DNA of 64,000 bases from Nocardiopsis alkaliphila YIM 80379 (GCF_000341005.1 NZ_ANBD01000103.1:1-64000), one strand, 5' to 3'. Shown: positions 52,040 to 61,745, numbered from the stretch's first letter. The notes: a model not told the origin generated them from the sequence alone. Translations and numbers: made by a program.

Positions 52040-54622
52040 ATGACCAACCGCTCTCATTCCTTCCGCATGCCCGACAAGCCTTCGCTGGACGGTATCGAGG
52101 CGAAGTGGGTGGACGTATGGGATGAGTCCGGCGTCTACCACTTCGACCGCACCCGCAGCCGCGAGGACGTCTACTCGATCGACACCCCGCCGCCCACGGT
52201 CTCGGGTTCGCTGCACATCGGCCACGTGTTCTCCTACACGCACACCGACACCATCGCGCGTTTCCAGCGCATGAACGGCAAGGCCGTCTTCTACCCGATG
52301 GGCTGGGACGACAACGGCCTGCCCACGGAGCGTCGTGTGCAGAACTACTACGGCGTTCGCTGTGACCCCTCGGTCCCCTATGACCCGGACTTCGAGCCGC
52401 CGGCCAAGCCCGACCCCAAACGACAGGTCGCCATCTCCCGTGGCAACTTCATCGAGCTGTGCGACGAACTCACCATCGAGGACGAGAAGGTCTTCGAGTC
52501 CATCTGGCGTCGCCTGGGGCTGAGCGTCGACTGGCGGCACACCTACGCCACCATCGATGACGATTCCCGGGCCACCGCCCAGCGCGCCTTCCTGCGCAAC
52601 CTGGCTCGTGGTGAGGCCTACATGGCGGAGGCGCCCACCCTGTGGGACGTCACCTTCCGCACCGCCGTGGCCCAAGCCGAACTGGAGGACCGGGAACGCC
52701 CCAGCGCCTACCACAAGATCGCCTTCCACAAGTCGGACGGTACCCCGGTCCACATCGAGACCACCCGCCCCGAGCTGTTGGCCGCCTGCGTGGCCTTGGT
52801 GGCCCACCCCGAAGACGAGCGTTACCAGGACCTGTTCGACACCACCGTGACCACACCGATCTTCGGTGTCGAGGTCCCGGTCAAGGCGCATCGCCTGGCA
52901 GACCCCGAGAAGGGGTCCGGTATCGCCATGATCTGTACCTTCGGTGACACCACCGACGTCACCTGGTGGCGTGAGCTTCGGCTTCAGACCCGGCCCATCA
53001 TCGGTTGGGACGGTCGCATCATCGCCGACCCGCCTCAGGGGATCGACTCCCAGGCCGCGCGTGAGGCCTACGCCGCCCTGGTCGGAGCCACCGTCCACAC
53101 CGCGCGTGAGCGCACCGTGGAGATGCTGCGCGCCAGTGGGGAACTGGTCGGTGAGCCCACGCCCATCACCCACCCGGTGAAGTTCTTCGAAAAGGGTGAC
53201 AAGCCCCTCGAGATCGTCACCACCCGCCAGTGGTACATCCGCAACGGGGGTCGGGACGAGGATCTTCGCGCCCGGCTCATCGAGCGTGGGCGTGAACTGA
53301 CCTGGCACCCGGCGCACATGCGTCAGCGTTACGAGAACTGGGTCGGCGGCCTCAATGGTGACTGGCTGATCAGCCGCCAGCGCTTCTTCGGGGTTCCCTT
53401 CCCGGTCTGGTATCCGCTGGACGCCGACGGCAATCCGCGCTACGACGAACCGCTGTTGCCCAGCGAGGACCAGCTGCCCGTCGACCCCAGCTCCCAGGCG
53501 CCCGCCGGGTACACCGAGGACCAGCGTGGCCAGAGCGGCGGGTTCATGGGCGACCCCGACGTCATGGACACCTGGGCGACCTCCTCGCTGTCCCCGCAGA
53601 TCGCCTCCGGCTGGGAACGCGACCAGGACCTGTTCGAGCGGGTCTTTCCGATGGACTTGCGTCCCCAAGGCCAGGACATCATCCGCACCTGGCTGTTCTC
53701 CACCGTGGTCCGCGCCCACTTCGAGAACGGAACCCTGCCCTGGAAGACCACCGGCATCTCCGGCTGGATCCTGGACCCGGACCGCAAGAAGATGTCCAAG
53801 TCCAAGGGCAACGTCGTCACCCCGATCGCACTACTGGAGAAGTACGGCTCCGACGCGGTCCGGTACTGGGCGGCCAGTGGTCGTTTGGGTACCGACACCG
53901 CGATGGACGAGGGCCAGATGAAGATCGGCCGTCGGCTCTCCATCAAGATCCTCAACGCCAGTAAGTTCGTGATGTCGGTGGCCGGTGAGAACACCACCAC
54001 CGACCCCTCCAGGGTCACCGAACCCCTGGACCGGGCGATGTTGGCGACGTTGGCCGACCTGGTGGAGGAGACCACGGCCGCGTTCACCTCCTATGACCAC
54101 ACCCGGGCACTAGAGCGCACCGAGCGTTTCTTCTGGGACTTTTGTGATGACTACCTGGAGTTGGTCAAGGCTCGCGCCTACGACACCGAGTCCGCCGAAG
54201 GTGCTTCGGCCCGCACCGCCCTGCTCATCGCCCTAGGCGCTCTGCACAGACTGTTCGCGCCCTTCGTCCCCTTCGTCACCGAAGAGGTCTGGAGCTGGTG
54301 GCAGGAGGGGTCGGTGCACGCCCAGGCCTGGCCCGAGGCCGCCGAGTATCGTCGTGCGGCCACCGGTGGCGACCCGATGGTCTTGGCCGCCACCGCCGAG
54401 GTCCTCCACGCGGTCCGCAAGGCCAAGTCCGAAGCCAAGTTGTCCATGCGATCCGAAGTGGAGCACGTCAAGGTCTCCGGTAAGCAGGTCGAGGCGGCCC
54501 GTTCCGCCGCCTCCGACATCGCTGCCGCCGGTCGCACCGCCGGGATCGACTTCCAGGTCACGGACGAAAGTGAGCTCACCGTCCAGGTGACCCTCCCATC
54601 GGAGGAACGGACCACGGAGTAA
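52040..54622 (+). CDS. valS: valyl-tRNA synthetase
   Basis: 860-aa class I aminoacyl-tRNA synthetase. Catalytic motif PPPTVSGSLHIGHVFSYTHTD (HIGH form) lies near residues 50-70, and the editing CP1 domain contains HIETTRPELLAACVALVAHPEDERYQDLF. ILDPDRKKMSKSKGNVV carries KMSKS, the anticodon-binding domain follows, and the C-terminus is shortened. Charges tRNA-Val. ATG 52040 lies eight nt after TAACAT, so the transcript is probably leaderless or nearly so. Followed by a terminator. Confidence 0.95.
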   Translation: MTNRSHSFRMPDKPSLDGIEAKWVDVWDESGVYHFDRTRSREDVYSIDTPPPTVSGSLHIGHVFSYTHTDTIARFQRMNGKAVFYPMGWDDNGLPTERRVQNYYGVRCDPSVPYDPDFEPPAKPDPKRQVAISRGNFIELCDELTIEDEKVFESIWRRLGLSVDWRHTYATIDDDSRATAQRAFLRNLARGEAYMAEAPTLWDVTFRTAVAQAELEDRERPSAYHKIAFHKSDGTPVHIETTRPELLAACVALVAHPEDERYQDLFDTTVTTPIFGVEVPVKAHRLADPEKGSGIAMICTFGDTTDVTWWRELRLQTRPIIGWDGRIIADPPQGIDSQAAREAYAALVGATVHTARERTVEMLRASGELVGEPTPITHPVKFFEKGDKPLEIVTTRQWYIRNGGRDEDLRARLIERGRELTWHPAHMRQRYENWVGGLNGDWLISRQRFFGVPFPVWYPLDADGNPRYDEPLLPSEDQLPVDPSSQAPAGYTEDQRGQSGGFMGDPDVMDTWATSSLSPQIASGWERDQDLFERVFPMDLRPQGQDIIRTWLFSTVVRAHFENGTLPWKTTGISGWILDPDRKKMSKSKGNVVTPIALLEKYGSDAVRYWAASGRLGTDTAMDEGQMKIGRRLSIKILNASKFVMSVAGENTTTDPSRVTEPLDRAMLATLADLVEETTAAFTSYDHTRALERTERFFWDFCDDYLELVKARAYDTESAEGASARTALLIALGALHRLFAPFVPFVTEEVWSWWQEGSVHAQAWPEAAEYRRAATGGDPMVLAATAEVLHAVRKAKSEAKLSMRSEVEHVKVSGKQVEAARSAASDIAAAGRTAGIDFQVTDESELTVQVTLPSEERTTE

Positions 54623-54640
54623 CGATTCGACCAGACCCGT

Positions 54641-54687
54641 TCGACGGGGCGGTTTCCGGTAGGAGCAGACCGGAGACGCCCCGTCGA
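54641..54687 (+). terminator. terminator of valS
   Basis: 11-bp stem TCGACGGGGCG / CGCCCCGTCGA with a second inner stem TCCGGT / ACCGGA. Confidence 0.8.
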
Positions 54688-54766
54688 CGTCGTCTCCACA
54701 TCGCTTCGCCTCGGCTCGGAGTTCGGGCACCCGGGTCATGCCGTGGGAGCGATAGGCTCGGCAGAT

Positions 54767-55243
54767 GTGAGTACCTCATCCCTGGAAGACACCCGGGTGC
54801 CGATCACGGTGCACCGCCTGGATCCCGGGCTGCCGCTGCCCGCCTACGCCCATCCCGGCGACGCGGGTGCGGACCTGTACACCGCCATCGACGTCCTCCT
54901 CGATCCCGGGGAGCGCGTCACCGTACCCACCGGTCTGGCGATCGCGCTACCCGACGGTCACGCGGCCTTCGTACATCCCCGTTCGGGGCTGGCCGCCCGC
55001 TGTGGGCTGACGGTCGTCAACGCTCCCGGCACCGTGGACGCCGGTTATCGAGGCGAGATCAGGGTGACCCTGCTCAACACCGACCCGCGCACCGCCGTGA
55101 AGCTCTCACGCGGTGATCGGATCGCTCAACTGGTGATCCAGCGTGTGGAGCGGGCCGAGTTCGTTGAGACGGACAGGCTGCCGGAGTCGGCGCGCGGATC
55201 GGGTGGTTTCGGTTCGACCGGGGGCCACGCCGCCCGGCGCTGA
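54767..55243 (+). CDS. dut: dUTP diphosphatase
   Basis: 158-aa trimeric dUTPase with the five family motifs recognisable: [11 protein letters not shown] (1), [12 protein letters not shown] (2), [21 protein letters not shown] (3), [12 protein letters not shown] (4) and the C-terminal [10 protein letters not shown] (5). Hydrolyses dUTP to dUMP. GTG 54767 follows TAGGCT closely, again suggesting a leaderless message. Followed by the DUF3710 gene, its usual actinobacterial neighbour. Confidence 0.94.
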   Translation: MSTSSLEDTRVPITVHRLDPGLPLPAYAHPGDAGADLYTAIDVLLDPGERVTVPTGLAIALPDGHAAFVHPRSGLAARCGLTVVNAPGTVDAGYRGEIRVTLLNTDPRTAVKLSRGDRIAQLVIQRVERAEFVETDRLPESARGSGGFGSTGGHAARR

Positions 55244-55300
55244 GGTCCCCGACTCCCCGGCGTGATCCCGGGACCCACGAAGAAGCGAAGAGGTGAAGGC

Positions 55301-56140
55301 GTGTTCGGACGCCGCCGTAAGAAGCGGGACCAAGAGACCAAGAGAGCCGCTGAGGAACAGAGCCGTCCTCAGCCAAGCCAAGGCGCCGCGGGCGCGGTCT
55401 CCTTCGGCAACGAGGTGGAGCCGGAGCGCCCCACACACCGGCCCGTCAAGGAGGAGGACCGATACCGGGCCACCGGCCCCTGGGACTCGGAAGAGGACGC
55501 ACCGGACTCCAAGCGGATGGACCTGGGCAGCATGCTCCTGCCGATGGAGCAGGGCACCGAAATCCAGGTGAACGTCGCCCAGGACCGACAGGGCAAACAG
55601 AAGATCATCGGCGTGACCCTGGTGCGCGGTAAGACCGCCCTACAGGTACAGCCCTTCGCCGCTCCCAAGTCCTCCGGACTCTGGGACGAGATGCGGGAGG
55701 AACTGCGCGGACAGGTCACCCAGCAAGGTGGCAAGGTCGAGGACCATGACGGCACCTTCGGCCCCGAGCTGCAGGCGGTCATCCCGATCAAGGGCAAGAA
55801 GACCGAGGATGGCCGCCAACTGGGCCAGCGGGTGCGCTTCATCGGTGTGGACGGTCCGCGCTGGGTACTGCGTGGTGTCATCCGTGGTGAAGGGGCCTCC
55901 AAACCCGAGGTGATGTCGGAGATCGAGCAGATCTTCGCCGACATCGTGGTGGTTCGCGGCGACCAGCCGGCGCCGCCCAGTGAACTGCTGCCGATCACGG
56001 TGCCCAAGCAGATCCAGGAGCAGATGGCCGCCGCGGCCCAGCAGCGCGCCGCCCAGCAGGCGGCCCAGCGTGGCAACGCCGGAAGTTCGCCCAACGGTTC
56101 GGCGAGCGGCCCGCCGACCGGTGGTGCCACGAACACCTGA
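55301..56140 (+). CDS. DUF3710 protein
   Basis: 279 aa. Basic N-terminus (FGRRRKKRDQETKRAAEE), linker, then the DUF3710 domain (RMDLGSMLLPMEQGTEIQVNVAQDRQGKQKIIGVTLVRGKTALQVQPFAAPKSSGLWDEMREEL ... RFIGVDGPRWVLRGVIRG), and an Ala/Gln-rich then Ser/Gly-rich tail. GTG 55301 follows GAAGAGGTGAAGG. Conserved beside dut in actinobacteria; function unknown. Confidence 0.88.
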   Translation: MFGRRRKKRDQETKRAAEEQSRPQPSQGAAGAVSFGNEVEPERPTHRPVKEEDRYRATGPWDSEEDAPDSKRMDLGSMLLPMEQGTEIQVNVAQDRQGKQKIIGVTLVRGKTALQVQPFAAPKSSGLWDEMREELRGQVTQQGGKVEDHDGTFGPELQAVIPIKGKKTEDGRQLGQRVRFIGVDGPRWVLRGVIRGEGASKPEVMSEIEQIFADIVVVRGDQPAPPSELLPITVPKQIQEQMAAAAQQRAAQQAAQRGNAGSSPNGSASGPPTGGATNT

Positions 56141-56195
56141 CGAAACGGCCTTTGGCCAACGTGTTCGGGGCGCGCGGTTTCCGTAGTGTGGCTTC

Positions 56196-56936
56196 ATGGA
56201 CGAGACAACGCGAAACAGCGCCCCCCGGCCATTGCCGGAGGACTGGCAGCGGCTCCCCGCGGTGGTGGCACACCCCGATGACTTGGAATTCGGCTCCTCC
56301 TCCGCCATTCACCGTTGGACCTCGCAGGGTAAAGACGTGGTCGAGCTGTTGGTGACCAAGGGCGAGGCCGGGATCGACTCGATGGATCCCGGGGCCGCTG
56401 CCCCGGTGCGCATGGCCGAGCAACGCGCCTCCGCCGAGGCGGTGGGCGTCGCCACCGTGGAGTTCCTGGACTTCCCCGATGGAATGCTGGAGTACGGGCT
56501 GCCCCTGCGTCGGGCCTTGGCGGCGGCGATCCGACGGCATCGACCGGAGGCGATCGTGTCCATCAACTTCCGAGAGAGCTTCGGTGAGGGGTCGGGCTTC
56601 AACCACGCCGACCACCGCGTGTTGGGACCGGCCCTGCTGGACGCGGTCCGTGACGCCGCCAACCGGTGGGTCTTCCCCGAACAGTTGGTGGAGGGCACCG
56701 AGCCATGGTCGGGGGTGCGTATGGTGGCCTTCGGGTCCGCTCCCGAGCCCACTCACTACGTGGAGCTGGGTGAGGAGGACCTGGCCGCCGGTATCGCGTC
56801 CCTGGACGCCCACGAGGTGTACCTGGCCAACCTGGAGGGTTTCGACCAGAAGACCTTCCTACGCAAGGGAGCTGTGCGTGCGGGCGAACAGGCGGGGGTG
56901 CCGTTGGCCACTGCCTTCGAGGTATTCGAGTTCTGA
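56196..56936 (+). CDS. PIG-L family zinc-dependent deacetylase
   Basis: 246 aa. VVAHPDDLEFGSSS supplies the HPDD zinc motif near the N-terminus, and FNHADHRVLGPALLDAV supplies the HxxH partner. This is the GlcNAc-PI/mycothiol deacetylase fold (MshB, Mca relatives), removing an N-acetyl group from a sugar-linked substrate. It is shorter than MshB and of the LmbE-like general type, so the substrate is uncertain. Confidence 0.88.
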   Translation: MDETTRNSAPRPLPEDWQRLPAVVAHPDDLEFGSSSAIHRWTSQGKDVVELLVTKGEAGIDSMDPGAAAPVRMAEQRASAEAVGVATVEFLDFPDGMLEYGLPLRRALAAAIRRHRPEAIVSINFRESFGEGSGFNHADHRVLGPALLDAVRDAANRWVFPEQLVEGTEPWSGVRMVAFGSAPEPTHYVELGEEDLAAGIASLDAHEVYLANLEGFDQKTFLRKGAVRAGEQAGVPLATAFEVFEF

Positions 56937-56964
56937 ACCGATCCTTCCGGGTCACCCGACGCAC

Positions 56965-57741
56965 ATGGGAGATCGGGGAGCGAGATCCCGGTTCAGGAAG
57001 GTCGTGTCGTGGGGCCTGGCCGTGCTATCGGCCCTGGTGGTGGTGGCCGGCATCGCCTTTGTGGGCTGGGCGCTCGATCCGCACCAGGCCGAACCGGGGC
57101 CCCTGCGGAGTGTGCGGGAGGATCCCGCCGTGGAGGTGACCCGTGGTGAGGACGTCGTGGTGGTGTCCCCGACGGGGGAGCCCTCGGGTATCGGGGTGGT
57201 GTTCTACTCCGGTGCCCGGGTGGAGGCCGACGCCTACGTGGCTCCGTGGGCCCCGGTGGTGGCCGCCACCGGAGTCACGGTCGTTCTGCCCGACCTACGG
57301 CTCAACCTCGCCCTCCTCGATTCGGCCCGGGCCGAGGACGTGGTGTCCCAGGCACCGCAGGTACGGACCTGGTACCTGGGCGGCCACTCCATGGGTGGGG
57401 CCTTCGCCGCCCAGCACGTGGGTGCCGGGGACACCACGACCGAATGGGAAGGGCTGGTGCTGTGGGGTTCCTACGCGGTGGCCGCCGCCGATCTGAGCGA
57501 CCGTGACGACCTGCGGGTGCTCTCGGTGGCCGGTGACCGTGACGGTGTCCTGCCCTTGGAGGAGATCGAGGACCGAAGACCGAACCTGCCGGCCGATGCC
57601 CTCACGGTGACGGTGGAGGGCATGAACCATGCCCAGTTCGGTGCCTACGGGGAACAGGCCGGGGACGAGGAACCGACATTGACCGACGCCGAGGCCCACC
57701 AAGCCCTGGCCGAGGTCACCGCCGACTTCCTCGATCCCTGA
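56965..57741 (+). CDS. membrane-anchored alpha/beta hydrolase
   Basis: 258 aa. N-terminal signal anchor (VVSWGLAVLSALVVVAGIAFVGWAL, about 13-37) places the enzyme outside the membrane. The domain has GIGVVFYSGARVEADAYVAP, the nucleophile elbow YLGGHSMGGAFAA, an Asp in VAGDRDGVLPLEE and His in GMNHAQFGAYGEQ, matching the AB_hydrolase_5-like group. Substrate unknown. Starts 28 bp after the PIG-L gene, so probably co-transcribed. Confidence 0.82.
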   Translation: MGDRGARSRFRKVVSWGLAVLSALVVVAGIAFVGWALDPHQAEPGPLRSVREDPAVEVTRGEDVVVVSPTGEPSGIGVVFYSGARVEADAYVAPWAPVVAATGVTVVLPDLRLNLALLDSARAEDVVSQAPQVRTWYLGGHSMGGAFAAQHVGAGDTTTEWEGLVLWGSYAVAAADLSDRDDLRVLSVAGDRDGVLPLEEIEDRRPNLPADALTVTVEGMNHAQFGAYGEQAGDEEPTLTDAEAHQALAEVTADFLDP

Positions 57742-57769
57742 TCGACCACTCCGCCCGTTCGGACCCGGT

Positions 57770-58882
57770 CTACCCGGCGGGACCGGGATCGACGGGGTCA
57801 CTCACGTGCCCGGTGAACAACAGAGCCGCCCCTCGGCGCAGCGTGAAGCGGAACGGTCGGTCCACCGTGAACTTCTTGGCCTTGGGCGGGATCGCCGCGG
57901 ACATCACCATCATCGCCGCGGTGGCCGCGGCACCCTCCGCGCCGCGCTCGTCCACCCTCAGCACCGATTGGTGCACGATCGCGTCCACCTTGAGCGGCTC
58001 TTCGCTGACCCCGGAGAAGTCCGCTTCATCGCCGGAGAGCCTACGGACCGGAGCCGCGCCACGGGCCAGGGGATCGAGTAGGGCGATGTCGCTTTCGACC
58101 GCGAACCGGGGCAGGGCGAGATCGATCTGTTCCGGGCGGCGGGCCCCGTACAGACCGTACAGGGCCCTTTGATCCGGTGCCCGCGTCCCCTCGCCCAGGA
58201 ACACGTCCAGGGTCAGACCGTGTTCGCCCGGCAGGCTCACCATCCGCCATTCGCCGTGTTCGGCGTAGGTCATGCGCCCGTTGCGGTGCATGGTGGGCAC
58301 CCGGCGAGTGCCGCCCGGAGCGTGGAAGGGCCGATTCCGAGTCTGTCCCGCCTCGAAGGGATCACGCCAGAGCATCTTCACCCATAGGGCGTTGACCAGT
58401 AGCATCCGTAGGTCGGAGTGGACCGTGCCAGGGGTGAGCAGTTCCTCGATGAGTCCCTGCGTGACCTCACGGACCCGACCATTGACCTTGCGTCGCACCC
58501 CTTCGGAGTCACCTCGAAAGTCGACCTGCTCCACTTCGGCGCCGACGCGGGACCGGACCCGCTCCTCGAACTCCGCGCGCACCGGCAGGTCCGCGGGCAC
58601 GTACAGACCGTTGAGGACGGCCATGCCCAGACCTTGAACCGTCTCGACGGCCGCGTCCAACGCCGTGGTGTGTCCGGCCAGGTCACCACCGGGGGCCAAG
58701 AGGTCGAGCAACTCCTGTCGGGTCCGGCCCCCGGCCCCCTCGGCCAGCAGTGTCAGCACCGATCCGACCGAGTACGGCGACCAGACGTGCGAAGCGTCCT
58801 TCGAGAACAACTCCCGTTCCAATACGGCGGCGAAACGGGCGTGATCCTCCTGGGGTGGCCGATCTTCTCCGCTACTGCTCAA
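57770..58882 (-). CDS. serpin (serine protease inhibitor), inhibitory type
   Basis: 370-aa serpin with the family landmarks NALWVKMLWRDPF, the hinge region DERGAEGAAATAAMM and the C-terminal DRPFRFTLR...LLFTGHVSDP. Counting from Glu312 as P17, Gly314 is P15, Ala317-320 equivalents fill P12-P9 and Thr321 is P8: small residues that permit loop insertion, so it should inhibit. P1 falls on Ser328 with Met327 at P2 and Ala329 at P1', predicting an elastase- or subtilisin-like target rather than a trypsin-like one. No signal peptide is seen, so it may be intracellular. Thermobifida fusca has a well-known serpin, thermopin, and this is plausibly its counterpart. Confidence 0.9.
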   Translation of the reverse strand: MSSSGEDRPPQEDHARFAAVLERELFSKDASHVWSPYSVGSVLTLLAEGAGGRTRQELLDLLAPGGDLAGHTTALDAAVETVQGLGMAVLNGLYVPADLPVRAEFEERVRSRVGAEVEQVDFRGDSEGVRRKVNGRVREVTQGLIEELLTPGTVHSDLRMLLVNALWVKMLWRDPFEAGQTRNRPFHAPGGTRRVPTMHRNGRMTYAEHGEWRMVSLPGEHGLTLDVFLGEGTRAPDQRALYGLYGARRPEQIDLALPRFAVESDIALLDPLARGAAPVRRLSGDEADFSGVSEEPLKVDAIVHQSVLRVDERGAEGAAATAAMMVMSAAIPPKAKKFTVDRPFRFTLRRGAALLFTGHVSDPVDPGPAG

Positions 58883-59189
58883 ACGGACCTCCTCATGACG
58901 AGCGGTGGGCCGCCAGAGTACGGAACGGCCGGCCCCTCAGGCCAGTCCCGGCACGGACCACACGGAACTGCTCATCGCCGCCACGGGCCTTTCAAGACCG
59001 GTTCGGGGGGCGTGGAGCCTCGGGGTGAGAAAGCGCACGCGACAAGGCATCACCAATGGGGACGAGAACGGTCGATTCCGCTTCGGAACCCCTACGAACG
59101 GTGAACAGGGGATGTGAGGACTCACATAGGGTGGTGCATCATGGTCGACGGCCCTTGGGCCCACAGCGAGCACCGGACGCGGGAGCGGG
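58883..59189. promoter_or_regulatory. divergent promoter region with a 16-bp dyad
   Basis: No gene. ATGTGAG-GA-CTCACAT (59112-59127) is a perfect inverted repeat about 63 bp before the DUF3159 start. It resembles a GntR- or LacI-type operator by shape only. The serpin promoter must lie in the left half. Confidence 0.5.
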
Positions 59190-59951
59190 ATGACTGAGCA
59201 GGAACGGGCCTCCGAGAAGGCGGCCCAGGCCGACGGGCGGGTGCACGCCGCCACCATCGTCACCGAGGGCACGGTCGAGGCACTGGTCCGTACCAAGCTC
59301 GCCGAGGCGCTGGGTGGTAAGCGCGGCATGGTCGAGGCGGCCATCCCCACCCTGACCTTCACTCTCTCCTACGTCATCTTCTCCGAGTTGCGATCGTCGA
59401 TCATCCTCGGAGTCGCCGCGGCACTGATACTCGGCGTGATCCGCCTGGTGCAGCGTTCCTCGATGCAGTACGTCCTCACCAGTCTGTTCGGGATCGGCAT
59501 CGCCGCGCTCTTCGCCATGCGCAGCGGTAACGCCGCCGACGCCTTTTTGCCGGGCATCATCTACAACGCCGTCTACGCGGTGGTGCTGTCCCTATCGATC
59601 CTGGTGCGCTGGCCCGCCATCGGGTTGATGCTCGGCCCCTTCATCGGGAACAAGGAGGACTTCACCTCTTGGCGGAGCAACCCGGCGGTGGTCGAACTCG
59701 CCTCTCGGCTCACCTGGTTGCTGGTGCTGCCCTGCGTCATCCGGGTCGTGGTCCAGTACCCGCTCTGGCTCGCCGACAGCAACGGCTGGGCGGACACCTT
59801 CGCCATCCTGGGGATCTCCAAGGTCGCCATGGGCTGGCCGCTCCAGGTCGCCGCCTTCACCGCGATGGTGTGGGTCTTGGCCCGTGGACGTACCCCGCTG
59901 GAGTCCGAGGAAGGGACCGGCGAACCCCCTCGGAGCACGGACTCGCACTAG
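59190..59951 (+). CDS. DUF3159 membrane protein
   Basis: 253 aa. A cytoplasmic N-terminus (about 45 residues) is followed by six hydrophobic segments (e.g. AAIPTLTFTLSYVIFSELRSSIILGVAAALILGVIRL, ILGISKVAMGWPLQVAAFTAMVWVLA) and the conserved middle FLPGIIYNAVYAVVLSLSILVRWPAIGLMLGPFIG. GGGAGCGGG lies before ATG 59190. DUF3159 is common beside trkA-like genes in actinobacteria; function unknown. Confidence 0.88.
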   Translation: MTEQERASEKAAQADGRVHAATIVTEGTVEALVRTKLAEALGGKRGMVEAAIPTLTFTLSYVIFSELRSSIILGVAAALILGVIRLVQRSSMQYVLTSLFGIGIAALFAMRSGNAADAFLPGIIYNAVYAVVLSLSILVRWPAIGLMLGPFIGNKEDFTSWRSNPAVVELASRLTWLLVLPCVIRVVVQYPLWLADSNGWADTFAILGISKVAMGWPLQVAAFTAMVWVLARGRTPLESEEGTGEPPRSTDSH

Positions 59952-60142
59952 TGTCGTGGCAGCCGAGGCCCACCCTTTCGCGGCCCCAGGTCGTGTTCTT
60001 GCATCATTGTGGGCTCGCTTCCACCGGCTCTCATCGCGCCCATGTGCTCGTGAAGCACGACCAGGCCGAACTTCGCACACCGCCTTGCCAAAGACGCCTG
60101 GACGGCCGCTCACCGATCCGAAGGCCTGCTGAACAACACTCC

Positions 60143-60835
60143 CTAGGAGTTCTCTGCCGGGTCGGCTTCGTCCACCGGGCCCAAGACCTCCTCCAACGGC
60201 TCCAGGGCCTCCGTTTCGGCCAGGAAGACCATGGTGTTGCCCACCGAAAGGGTGTGTTCCGGAGCCGGAGGACGAACCCCCCCGGGGCCCAGTACCGCTA
60301 CCAACGCCACCCCTTCGGGCAGCGCCGCCATCAACTCCGACTGCGGTCGATCCACGAACGGGCTGCCGGCGTGCAACACCGATTCGGCGATCTCCGCCCC
60401 CGGCAACGGAGGTAGCGCGCCGTCCTCGAGGTCACGCTCCTCGGGCACCCCCTCGACCAGGTCGGCGATCAGTCGGGGCGGGGAGACCGCCAGGTCGACG
60501 CCCCAGGAGTCATCGAACAGCCACTCGTTGTCGGGGTCGTTGATCCGAGCGATCACCCGGCCCACCCCGAACTCCGTCTTGGCCAGTAACGAGACCACCA
60601 GGTTCACCTTGTCGTCGCTGCTGGCGGCGATCACCACGTCGAAGTCGCCCAACCGGGCGTCCTCCAGGGTGGCCAACTCACAGGCGTCGGCGAGCAGCCA
60701 CTCCACCTGGGGCAGGTCGTCCACCCCGATCGCCCGAGTGTCCCGGTCGATCAACAGCACGTCGTGTCCGTTGCCCGCCAACTCCGTGGCGATGGAGCGG
60801 CCCACGCTTCCGGCCCCCGCGATGGCGACCCGCAT
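60143..60835 (-). CDS. TrkA-family potassium uptake regulator (second copy)
   Basis: 230 aa. RCK_N domain with the nucleotide-binding glycine loop RVAIAGAGSVGRSIATELAGNGHDVLLIDRD (residues 2-32), DFDVVIAASSDDKVNLVVSLLAKTEFGVGRVIARINDPDN, then a C-terminal TrkA_C domain (PLPGAEIAESVLHAGSPFVDRPQSEL). Gates K+ uptake in response to NAD(H)/ATP or cyclic di-AMP in characterised relatives. ATG 60835 lies one base after the stop of the first copy, so both are co-expressed. The channel subunit is not in the window. Confidence 0.9.
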   Translation of the reverse strand: MRVAIAGAGSVGRSIATELAGNGHDVLLIDRDTRAIGVDDLPQVEWLLADACELATLEDARLGDFDVVIAASSDDKVNLVVSLLAKTEFGVGRVIARINDPDNEWLFDDSWGVDLAVSPPRLIADLVEGVPEERDLEDGALPPLPGAEIAESVLHAGSPFVDRPQSELMAALPEGVALVAVLGPGGVRPPAPEHTLSVGNTMVFLAETEALEPLEEVLGPVDEADPAENS

Positions 60836-60836
60836 C

Positions 60837-61523
60837 TCAACCACGCCCCGTCTCGTCACCGCGCGGTGTCTCCAGTCGCTCGGCCAGACCATCCATGTCC
60901 CGGCCGTGCGCGACCACGTGCAACACGTCGCCTTCCGCCAACGGTTCTTCCGAGGTGGCGAGCACGATGCTGCCCTGACGTACCAGGTACACCAACCGTA
61001 GCGGGAACCGGTCCTCCAGTTCGGCCACACTCGTCCCGGCTCGACCTCGGGGAAGGGGGAGTTCCCGCATGACCAGACTGCCCGAGGCGTCCTGCCACTC
61101 GGGGGAGGCCTCCAACTGGTCGTCGCCGGGGATCATCCGGCGCAGGATCGCGTCCGCGGTCCAGTTCACCGTCGCGACCGTCGGAATGCCCAAGCGCTGG
61201 TACACCTCGGCCCGCCGAGGGTCGTAGATGCGCGCCACCACGTTCTGCACCCCGAACGTCTCGCGCGCCACCCGAGCCGAGATGATGTTGGAGTTGTCGC
61301 CATTGCTGACGGCGGCGAAGGCCGAGGCACGGTCCACACCCGCGGTCAGCAGGACCTCACGGTCCTGCCCGCTGCCCCGCACGGCGTGTTTGGCCACCGA
61401 GCCGCGTAGCCGACGGAAGGCGTCGGGGTCCTGGTCGATCACCGCCACCGTGTGGCCCAGGTCCACGAGTGTGTGCGCAAGGGTAGAGCCCACCCGGCCG
61501 CACCCCATGATCACGATGTGCAC
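60837..61523 (-). CDS. TrkA-family potassium uptake regulator (first copy)
   Basis: 228 aa. HIVIMGCGRVGSTLAHTLVDLGHTVAVIDQD forms the nucleotide-binding fold, followed by VDRASAFAAVSNGDNSNIISARVARETFGVQNVVARIYDPRRAEVYQRLGIPTVATVNWT and a TrkA_C domain (ELPLPRGRAGTSVAELEDRFPLRLVYLVRQG). The GTG at 61523 starts the Rossmann fold directly. Paired with the second copy, like CeoB/CeoC of mycobacteria. Divergent from the RNA methyltransferase gene. Confidence 0.9.
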   Translation of the reverse strand: MHIVIMGCGRVGSTLAHTLVDLGHTVAVIDQDPDAFRRLRGSVAKHAVRGSGQDREVLLTAGVDRASAFAAVSNGDNSNIISARVARETFGVQNVVARIYDPRRAEVYQRLGIPTVATVNWTADAILRRMIPGDDQLEASPEWQDASGSLVMRELPLPRGRAGTSVAELEDRFPLRLVYLVRQGSIVLATSEEPLAEGDVLHVVAHGRDMDGLAERLETPRGDETGRG

Positions 61524-61745
61524 CTTGTCAGTACTCCCTGTCCACACCGGGGCGCACGGGTCCTGCTCCCATGGCCCGCCGGGTCCACCTTGACACACAT
61601 CGGTGTGACCCGCGCGACCGGCCCGGCCCTCAGACCTCGGACCAGCCCGGGCGGTGCTTCGGGGCCGGTAGATTGGGGCCGCTCGGTGGCTGTGCGCGCA
61701 GGGTCACCCGCAGTCCCCGAACCGACCACCGAAGGACACACCGCC

